NCBI GenBank assembly: GCA_002309655.1
Contig: DBXM01000033.1
Coordinates: forward strand, 1 to 43,559
Reading direction: 5' to 3'
Origin: Mageeibacillus sp. UBA1212
GTDB lineage: Bacteria; Bacillota; Clostridia; UBA1212
DNA length: 43,559 bases
The notes under the pieces were generated by a model, which was given only the letters and a program-made list of their open reading frames with translations, searched no databases and was not told where the DNA came from. This document shows, piece by piece, positions 1-6,150 of this stretch. A program made the position numbers and the translations under genes. Position 1 is the first letter of the stretch; each line of letters starts with the position of its first letter.

Positions 1-650
1 ATTCTGGTGAGCATCTTGTTCTTCTCATCGCCTCTCCAGTACGCGCCGGAGCTTGAAGTCAGCGCAAAGGCCTTGATAGGTCTCGTGCTCATGAGGTGCG
101 GTCCCGCGCAGAGCTCCGTGAAGTCGCCCTGCTTGTAGAATGAAATTTCCTCTCCTTCAGGAAGGTCTTCGATGAGCTCGACCTTGTACGGCTCGTCCTT
201 TTCCTTCATGAACGCGACAGCCTCTTCCTTGGGAAGCGTGAAGCGCTCCAGCTTTAAGTCTTCCTTGACGATCTTCTTCATCTCGGCCTCGATCTCTTCG
301 AATTTGTCGGAGGTCAGAACGCCGGGCTCGCAGTCAAAGTCGTAGTAAAAACCGTCCGCTATCGAAGGTCCGATGGCCAGCTTGACGGCAGGGTAGAGGC
401 GCTTGATCGCCTGGGCGAGAATGTGGGACGCGGTGTGCCTGAACGCGCGGAGACCGTCCGGGTCGTCGCCGGTGAGGATCTCGAGGGTCGCGTCGTGTTC
501 AATAACCGTGCGAAGGTCTTTAACTTCGCCGTCTATTCTGCAGGCGCAGGCGTTCCTGTATAGTCCCTCGCTTATATCTTTGCAGATATCGGCGGCGGAC
601 ATTGCGCCCGGGTACTCTCTTGACGATCCGTCTTTTAACGTAATTTTCAT
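1..650 (-). CDS. thrS: Threonine--tRNA ligase, N-terminal part (cut by window edge)
   Basis: Charges tRNA-Thr with threonine in the cytosol. Only about 216 N-terminal residues lie in the window; the catalytic and anticodon-binding domains are beyond base 1. The translation opens with MKITLKDGSSREYPG and continues as a TGS domain (about residues 1-62). It is followed by the second additional (editing) domain with an HxxxH signature (HTASHILAQ) and a typical AIGPSIADGFYYDFD stretch. The ATG at 648-650 is preceded by AAGGAGG at a good distance. The gene is read from its own promoter (929-957) through a T-box leader, so it should be induced by uncharged tRNA-Thr. Family assignment is secure; only completeness is limited. 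Confidence 0.95.
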   Translation of the reverse strand, partial: MKITLKDGSSREYPGAMSAADICKDISEGLYRNACACRIDGEVKDLRTVIEHDATLEILTGDDPDGLRAFRHTASHILAQAIKRLYPAVKLAIGPSIADGFYYDFDCEPGVLTSDKFEEIEAEMKKIVKEDLKLERFTLPKEEAVAFMKEKDEPYKVELIEDLPEGEEISFYKQGDFTELCAGPHLMSTRPIKAFALTSSSGAYWRGDEKNKMLTR

Positions 651-682
651 TTTTCTTCCTCCTTGAATTAAGGCGGGGCCTT

Positions 683-727
683 AAAAAAAGCACCCTCAAA
701 CAAGCAATATGCTTATCGATAGGGTGC
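683..727 (-). terminator. T-box regulated terminator before thrS
   Basis: On the minus strand, GCACCCT (721-727) and AGGGTGC (690-696) form a 7-bp stem, followed by seven U residues (683-689). It is mutually exclusive with the T-box antiterminator because both use the GCACCCUAU arm. Confidence 0.88.
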
Positions 728-922
728 ATTTTTGATACACGGTTCCACCTATGGTTTAACTCTTTAAATCTGTAACGGGACGACCCGGCCTTGCGGCAGC
801 TGATGAGGTGGTTTTCGCCTGTTAGTCTTCCCGATTTTTTCCCGCTTTCAGCCGCGGCGGGAAATCTCTTCTTAAATCAGTCGGAGCGGCTACTGTCCTC
901 AGTAAACGCTTTTGAAATATTC
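683..922 (-). promoter_or_regulatory. T-box riboswitch leader of thrS
   Basis: Read on the minus strand, the leader contains AGGTGGAACCGTGT (complement of about 737-750), a close match to the T-box consensus AGGGTGGAACCGCG. Its flanks AUAGG and GUGU can pair with the CCUAU and GCAC of the terminator's 5' arm, leaving the UGGAACC bulge, which is the classical antiterminator. The alternative fold is the intrinsic terminator at 683-727. A CCGTTA-type conserved stretch lies upstream (about 770-778). A candidate Thr specifier codon ACC occurs at 810-812 in the context GAAAACCACC, but I could not fold stem I with certainty. Uncharged tRNA-Thr would stabilise the antiterminator and permit thrS transcription. 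Confidence 0.88.
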
Positions 923-928
923 GCTGGT

Positions 929-957
929 ATTTTATATTCGCGCAAAATAAAAGTCAA
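929..957 (-). promoter_or_regulatory. Promoter of thrS leader
   Basis: On the minus strand, TTGACT (952-957) and TAAAAT (929-934) are separated by exactly 17 bases, a good housekeeping-sigma promoter. Transcription would start near 922, at the 5' end of the T-box leader. Confidence 0.8.
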
Positions 958-997
958 TAGTTTTTTCGCGAAAAGGTGATACATAAATCAACCGGTT

Positions 998-3532
998 CTA
1001 AGGTTCCGGCGTTTCTTCCGGTTCCAGATATCCGCCTGTGGCTTCCGGCGTCTCCGAAGCGTACGGGTCGGGCGTCGCGTCGGGATCGTCCTCATCCTTT
1101 ACCAGTCCCGCCGCCAGCGCTTTCTTATAGCACGATTCGCAGTATTCGTGCGACACCTCGTAACTCCAGTCGAGGGGAATGAAATCCTCACCGCCTTCGC
1201 CGTATTCCTCGTTGTACTTTCTGACGGTTTCGAGAATGTACTCGTACGTTTCTTCGTCGTGGTGCTGGCCGTACGCGTCTGCAACGTGGCCGAATATCTT
1301 GCAGTATTCAGTCGCGAGACGGTATTTTCCGAATTCGTCAGTCGTGTCGGTGCATACCTGGAATTTGTCGTGGCAGGTGCAGAAATCGTTGGGCCCGGGT
1401 TCGGTTCCCTTAATGTAGATCTCTTCGTAGATCCAGACGCCCTGTCTTGGATCGTGTCTGCAGGCCTCTGTGGCGCGCTTTCCGGAACTGGTGCAGATCT
1501 CGACTTTAACGAGGTTGCTGGAACGCTGCAGATCCTTTATAGGCATGTCGCGGTGAATTTCCGACATGACCTGGTGCCAAATTGTCGTCGCCCAGCCGCC
1601 TTCGATGTTGACGTCGCAGGGTGAACTGTCGTCGTAGCCGTACCAGCAGGCCGCCGTGTAGTAGGCGGTGAAGCCGCAGAACCAGTAGTCGACCAGATCT
1701 GTCGTGGAACCGGTCTTGCCTCCGAGGGGAAGCCTGACGTCGCCGTAGGTGATTCCGACGAAACGGCCGGTGGAACGGGAGTCGTACGCGACGCTCTCGA
1801 GCATCGAAGTGACCACTGCCGCGGTGTCAATATTCTCGTAAACGATCGTTCCTGTGCGCTGAGTGTTGTCGAGAATGATCTCGCCGTCGGCGGTGTAGAC
1901 CTTCGTGTAGCAGACCGGCTTGTAATAGACGCCGCCGTTCGCGATAACGCTGTAGCCCGCGCACATTTCAAGCGGTGAAACGCCTTTCTTGAAGCCGCCC
2001 AGAGCGGTGGAAGGGTAGGGCTCGTCGTACTTGTCGATGCCTTCTTTTTTCAGATACTCGAGGCAGATCGGCATGTTTCTGACGAACCAGTGGGCCGCGG
2101 GAATGTTGTAGCTCATTAGAAGCGCGTATCTCGCGTTAAGCAGACCGTGGACCTTGTTGTCCCAGTTGCTCGGCCAGATTCTCTCGGGCCATGAGGAATC
2201 GAGGTGCTCGGCCTCTTCGTCAAGCGCTTCGCCGGCGGTAATGATCTTCTTATCGATGAGAGGACCGTACACGAGGAGCGGCTTGATCGTCGAACCGGGC
2301 TGCCTCTGTATGTCGGTAGCACGGTTCAAAAGTAAGCTCTGAGTCTTCTCGCCGTAGCCGCCGTAGACCGCAACAATCTCGCCGGTTTCGTGGTTCATTA
2401 TGCATATCGCGCACTGAGAACAGTCTTCGGGGTCGCGGCCGACGTTCATTCTGAAGTTCTTTTCGTTGGTGAAAATGTCGGTGACGATGTCCTGCACGCG
2501 GGTTTCCTGCGTCGTGTAAATCTGGATGCCGCTGTCGTAGATTATCGCATTGGCCTCGGACTTGGTGTATCCCTTATCCATCAGGTCGTTCCTGACGCTC
2601 TTGATGACCATGTCAACAAAGTATGAATAGACGGTTGTGTGGTTGGTGCTCTTATGGCTGTCGTTGTAGAAAACGAGCTCGGTCTGGATTGCTTCGATGT
2701 ATTCATCCTCGGTGATGTAGCCCAGTTCGAGCATCTTATCGAGAATGAGGACCTGACGCTTGTATTCGTTCTCGCGGCCGCTGCTGGTGGCGGGGTTGTA
2801 CTTGGCCGGGTTGTTGGGAATGCCGGCGAGGTACGCGCACTGGGCCAGGTTTAGTTCGGAGACGTTGCAGCCGAAATAAGTCTGGGATGCGATCTGAACG
2901 CCGTAGCAGTTGTTCGCGAAGTAGATCTTGTTGAGGTACAGTTCGAGAATCTTGTCCTTGTCTTTTACAAGGTTTTCCAGCTGGATGGCGCGCCACTGTT
3001 CTCTTATTTTGCGGGGAACAGATCTGGCGTCGTCGCCGGTGATGTTCTTGACAAGCTGCTGTGTGATGGTGCTGCCGCCGTGGGAACTGAAGCCGGGAAT
3101 AACGAACCCGATGACCGCGCTGGCGGTGCGTTTCAAATCAACGCCGTGGTGGGAGTAGAAGCGCTCGTCTTCGATGGCGACGAACGCATGCTTCAGGTTG
3201 TCGGGGATCTCGTCAATGCCGGCCCAGATCGAATTCTCGACCTTCGCGCTGTTAAGCGTGCAGAGAACCTCGCCTGAAGAGTCGTAAAGAACGGTCTGCC
3301 TGTCCACCGAGTTGACGTCGTTAAGCGTGACCGGCTTTGTTGTGATTACGCAGCCGAAGGCGATGCCCGCAAGCAGTCCGAAGGCGAGTCCGGCGGCGAG
3401 AAGTATCACAAGGAACATGATGAGAAGAAGCGTCGAGAACGCGTTCCTTCCCGAACCGCGTTTCGCTTCTTTATCTTTCTTCCGCTTTTCTCCGGATTTC
3501 TTATTCTTTTTATCTTTCGTTTTGTCGGCCAA
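998..3532 (-). CDS. Class A (bifunctional) penicillin-binding protein, PBP1A family
   Basis: Polymerises lipid II glycan strands and cross-links peptides on the outer face of the membrane. The 844-residue product has a Lys-rich cytosolic tail (1-30) and one membrane anchor (about 33-62). A GT51 transglycosylase domain follows with the catalytic-Glu motif IEDERFYSHHGVD (E121) and GGSTITQQLVKN. The transpeptidase domain has all three motifs: STIK (S414, K417), SYN (474-476) and KTG (606-608). The C-terminal tail is acidic and Pro/Glu-rich, about 30 residues long. The start is TTG at 3530-3532, set by GGAGGG 8 bases upstream; no ATG lies near it. The gene has its own promoter (3583-3588) and is followed, same strand, by thrS. 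Enzyme family certain; exact orthologue (ponA-like) not resolved. Confidence 0.95.
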   Translation of the reverse strand: MADKTKDKKNKKSGEKRKKDKEAKRGSGRNAFSTLLLIMFLVILLAAGLAFGLLAGIAFGCVITTKPVTLNDVNSVDRQTVLYDSSGEVLCTLNSAKVENSIWAGIDEIPDNLKHAFVAIEDERFYSHHGVDLKRTASAVIGFVIPGFSSHGGSTITQQLVKNITGDDARSVPRKIREQWRAIQLENLVKDKDKILELYLNKIYFANNCYGVQIASQTYFGCNVSELNLAQCAYLAGIPNNPAKYNPATSSGRENEYKRQVLILDKMLELGYITEDEYIEAIQTELVFYNDSHKSTNHTTVYSYFVDMVIKSVRNDLMDKGYTKSEANAIIYDSGIQIYTTQETRVQDIVTDIFTNEKNFRMNVGRDPEDCSQCAICIMNHETGEIVAVYGGYGEKTQSLLLNRATDIQRQPGSTIKPLLVYGPLIDKKIITAGEALDEEAEHLDSSWPERIWPSNWDNKVHGLLNARYALLMSYNIPAAHWFVRNMPICLEYLKKEGIDKYDEPYPSTALGGFKKGVSPLEMCAGYSVIANGGVYYKPVCYTKVYTADGEIILDNTQRTGTIVYENIDTAAVVTSMLESVAYDSRSTGRFVGITYGDVRLPLGGKTGSTTDLVDYWFCGFTAYYTAACWYGYDDSSPCDVNIEGGWATTIWHQVMSEIHRDMPIKDLQRSSNLVKVEICTSSGKRATEACRHDPRQGVWIYEEIYIKGTEPGPNDFCTCHDKFQVCTDTTDEFGKYRLATEYCKIFGHVADAYGQHHDEETYEYILETVRKYNEEYGEGGEDFIPLDWSYEVSHEYCESCYKKALAAGLVKDEDDPDATPDPYASETPEATGGYLEPEETPEP

Positions 3533-3582
3533 TTTCGCAGCCCTCCGGCTTATAAATTGCGCGCAAGTATGCCCGCGTATAT

Positions 3583-3588
3583 ATTATA
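3583..3588 (-). promoter_or_regulatory. Extended -10 promoter of the class A PBP gene
   Basis: The minus strand reads GTGGTATAAT, so TATAAT carries the TGn extension that can replace a -35 box. No convincing -35 hexamer is present 16-18 bases upstream. The predicted start is near 3576, about 44 bases before the TTG codon. Confidence 0.65.
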
Positions 3589-3674
3589 CCACTTTTTTCG
3601 CGTTCCGCCATCGCTTCAATAAATTTTTAAATTTACCGTTTAAATCCGTATTTTCCGCAATTTCATGAGGGTAT

Positions 3675-3699
3675 AAAAAAGAGCAGATTCACGATCTGC
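3675..3699 (-). terminator. Intrinsic terminator after the M23 peptidase gene
   Basis: On the minus strand, GCAGAT and ATCTGC form a hairpin (3683-3699) followed by CTCTTTTTTA. It separates the M23 peptidase gene from the downstream PBP promoter. Confidence 0.8.
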
Positions 3700-3731
3700 C
3701 CCGGATGATACGCATATAAAATCTTCCCGAA

Positions 3732-4922
3732 TCACATAAATTCGTAGTCGAAGTAGGTGATCGGGTCGACTCTCTGACCGTCGATGTAGACTTCGATGTG
3801 AACGTGAATTCCCGTGGCGGCGCCGGTCTTGCCCATGATGCCGATCTGCTGGCCTTTCTCGACGGTCTGGCCTTCCTTGACGCAGACGCTTGCGAGGTGG
3901 CCGTAGAGAGTGGAGTAGCCGTTGCCGTGGTTGATTCTGACGTATATTCCGAGGCCTGTTCCGTCGTTGTGAAGATGAACCTCCGTCACTTTGCCGTAGG
4001 CGGCGCTTTTAACGGGAGGGGAGCTCGGGTTGTGAATGTCGAGACCGCGGTGGTACGTGGTGACGGTGACTCCGTTTTTGACGGAGGTGTGGTTGCCGTA
4101 CGTGTAGGAGATCTTGCCGGGGGCGGGCTCGTAGTCGGGATAGCGCTTAAGGTCCTCGTTGACCTCGGCGGCTTTCTCGTCGAGAAGTTCGCAGTACTGC
4201 TTGACCTTCTCGGGGTCGCTGATCGTGTTGGTGATGATTTCCTTTGACTTCTGGATCTTTTCGAGGGCGTTGTACATCGTTCCCGCGTTTCTGGAACTGA
4301 TGTTCGCGCCGATGGAGTCGGCAATTTCGCGAATGGCTTCGTCGGTGAGATCGATGGCGTTCTGCTGCTCGTCGATTATCTGCTGCTGGTTGTCGATGAT
4401 CTCCTGCTGTTCGTCGATATAGTTCTGCTGGTCGCCGATGGTCTGCTGCTGCTCGATGATGGTCTGCTGCTGCTCTTCGTTGGCTTCGATAAGGTCGGAC
4501 ATTCTCGTGTCGGTCTCGGCAATGATATTGTTCTTTTCTTCCATCTCGGTGAGGGTTCTGTTGAACTCCTCGGAAACGCTGTCCAGTTCGCTGGAGGTCT
4601 CGTCGAGCTGGCGGGTGATGTCGCTGTTCCTGTCGTTGAGAATTTTGGTCAGTTCCTTCTCTTTGTCGACCGCTCTGTGGCCTGCAGCGGCATACAAAAT
4701 GATCCCCGCGGATACAAGAAAAACAACGGCTGCGCGAATGGCGGTACCGCGTTCCTTAATGCGGGGAATGATAACGTTTTTGATGTGTTCGCCGGGATTG
4801 AACTTCCCGCCGCCGACACTGCTTTTAACGAATTTGCCGGAAACTTCTCCTTCGTAAACCGATTTCCAGAAGCCCTCGTTTTGGGTTTCGGATTTCTTTT
4901 TTTCTTTTGAAAACAGTCTCAT
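3732..4922 (-). CDS. Membrane-anchored M23 (LytM-like) peptidase with glutamine-rich coiled coil
   Basis: Probable peptidoglycan endopeptidase or an activator of wall hydrolases acting outside the membrane. The 396-residue product has a basic cytosolic segment (1-60), one transmembrane helix (about 62-81) and a long coiled coil (about 85-200). A C-terminal LytM/M23 domain follows (about 270-396). Zinc-ligand motifs are intact: HxxxD at H291/D295 and HxH at H373/H375, with the usual YGHL and GxTGxxTGxHxH surroundings. Six consecutive heptads at 149-190 carry QQ at fixed positions. The overall plan resembles EnvC/MepM-type proteins. ATG start with GGAGA upstream. It has its own TTGACA/TATAAT promoter (5065-5094) and diverges from the 5,257 gene. 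Confidence 0.9.
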   Translation of the reverse strand: MRLFSKEKKKSETQNEGFWKSVYEGEVSGKFVKSSVGGGKFNPGEHIKNVIIPRIKERGTAIRAAVVFLVSAGIILYAAAGHRAVDKEKELTKILNDRNSDITRQLDETSSELDSVSEEFNRTLTEMEEKNNIIAETDTRMSDLIEANEEQQQTIIEQQQTIGDQQNYIDEQQEIIDNQQQIIDEQQNAIDLTDEAIREIADSIGANISSRNAGTMYNALEKIQKSKEIITNTISDPEKVKQYCELLDEKAAEVNEDLKRYPDYEPAPGKISYTYGNHTSVKNGVTVTTYHRGLDIHNPSSPPVKSAAYGKVTEVHLHNDGTGLGIYVRINHGNGYSTLYGHLASVCVKEGQTVEKGQQIGIMGKTGAATGIHVHIEVYIDGQRVDPITYFDYEFM

Positions 4923-5028
4923 AAAAATCTCCGTGATTTTGAAATTGTCCGTGCAAAAGGGCGGTTTTTGTGGCCGGAAATCGCACGGCAGACGCGTTCC
5001 CGAACGTTCGCGAAACGGGTTTTTTAAC

Positions 5029-5057
5029 GCTTCAAACGAGCAGATTTTTTTTGAAGC
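5029..5057 (-). other. Hairpin at the predicted 5' end of the M23 peptidase mRNA
   Basis: GCTTCAAA (5029-5036) and TTTGAAGC (5050-5057) are an exact 8-bp inverted repeat. The predicted transcription start is about 5058, so the mRNA would begin with this hairpin, which may protect its 5' end. The rest of the 135-base leader shows no riboswitch I recognise. Confidence 0.45.
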
Positions 5058-5064
5058 AAAGCGA

Positions 5065-5094
5065 ATTATACACCCGTAAAAAAAGATTTGTCAA
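5065..5094 (-). promoter_or_regulatory. Promoter of the M23 peptidase gene
   Basis: Minus strand TTGACA (5089-5094) and TATAAT (5065-5070), both perfect hexamers, are 18 bases apart. It diverges from the plus-strand promoter at 5200-5228. Confidence 0.82.
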
Positions 5095-5199
5095 GCGCTT
5101 TTATTAATTTATATTAAAGGCGGGCTTTTCGCGGGCTCTGCGAGCGTTCCGTGAAGGATTTCCAAACGCAGCAAATGAGCCTCAAATCGAACAAGAATC

Positions 5200-5228
5200 T
5201 TGACTTTAAAGGCGTCAAAAACTATAAT
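5200..5228 (+). promoter_or_regulatory. Promoter of the membrane protein/LuxR regulator operon
   Basis: TTGACT (5200-5205) and TATAAT (5223-5228) with a 17-base spacer. The start would be near 5235. This rules out an upstream in-frame start at 5200 and supports the ATG at 5257. Confidence 0.82.
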
Positions 5229-5256
5229 TTCAGTGAATAAACGCGGCGGGGGATTT

Positions 5257-6108
5257 ATGAAAAAGAACTACATTAAATTTGAAGACGACTCGGGAGTCAT
5301 CGCGCAGGACATTCTTTTCGAAAAGGGCAAAAAGGCGCTTTTTATCGCGCTGGCGATCGTCTGTTTCGCCGCGATTCCCGCAGGCCTCTGGGTCTACAGG
5401 AGCAAGTTTCTGGAAGCGTTCACCGCGAACGTGCTTCCTTTTATCGCTTACTGGGCGGTGCTGACTGCCGGCCTTTTGATCATGGGCGTCTATTGCATCG
5501 TGGTCGCGGGAACCGTAAACCGCTGCAAGAAATACAAGATCCTCGCCTCGCACCTGAGAGGCTATCCCGGCTACTCAGGCTACAAGTTCAAGGATATAAT
5601 GCAGGAATACGATGCGAAGGAGCAGGTCGAGGCGGTCGAACGCAGGAACAGGAATATCGACAGACTCACGTTTTTCCTCGCGATTCTCGGATCTCTCGCG
5701 TTTATCGTTCTTTTCGCACTCTCCGGATTTCAGAAAGCGTTCATCGAGCTCAATAAAGAGCCGATCGACAGGGTGGCCGGCAACTTCAGAGTTGTGATGG
5801 ACCTGGTTTCACAGTTTATGTTCACTGTTTCGACGGTCGTAATTTTCGCGCTTTCGCCTTTTATGTTCAGGAACAGAACCGTCGCGCCCGACTGGGTTTT
5901 CGGCGTATTGTTTTTCATCTGCGCGTTTTCCACAGTTCACTACGCTTATTTCTACTTTGGAAATATAATGACCCAGCCGTCGACGATGGACCTATGCGTG
6001 TTTTTGATCAGCGCTGTCGCGGCGGGTGTTTGCGGACTCTGCGTAGCCACTGAGAGAAAAAAGAAGATGCTGAGGAGTCTTGAAAGAAGCTCGTTCAACA
6101 TCTACTGA
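5257..6108 (+). CDS. Hypothetical six-helix membrane protein
   Basis: I do not recognise this family. The 283-residue product has about six hydrophobic helices: roughly 29-49, 60-86, 139-160, 184-208, 213-235 and 247-265. A charged loop of about 50 residues lies between helices 2 and 3, and the C-terminus is Lys/Arg-rich and probably cytosolic. The ATG at 5257 follows GGCGGGGGA. An upstream in-frame start at 5200 falls inside the promoter and is rejected. The gene lies 42 bases before the LuxR-type regulator and most likely shares its transcript. It could be a sensor or accessory membrane component for that regulator, but nothing in the sequence proves this. Confidence 0.7.
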   Translation: MKKNYIKFEDDSGVIAQDILFEKGKKALFIALAIVCFAAIPAGLWVYRSKFLEAFTANVLPFIAYWAVLTAGLLIMGVYCIVVAGTVNRCKKYKILASHLRGYPGYSGYKFKDIMQEYDAKEQVEAVERRNRNIDRLTFFLAILGSLAFIVLFALSGFQKAFIELNKEPIDRVAGNFRVVMDLVSQFMFTVSTVVIFALSPFMFRNRTVAPDWVFGVLFFICAFSTVHYAYFYFGNIMTQPSTMDLCVFLISAVAAGVCGLCVATERKKKMLRSLERSSFNIY

Positions 6109-6150
6109 CGCTAATTAAGGTTTCTGACGTTTGAACGCCAGGAGGCTTTT

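Noticed and set aside
5200..5256. Start of the six-helix membrane protein at 5200
   Set aside because: The segment overlaps the -35/-10 promoter and would be upstream of the transcription start; the ATG at 5257 has a purine-rich site and begins a sensible protein.
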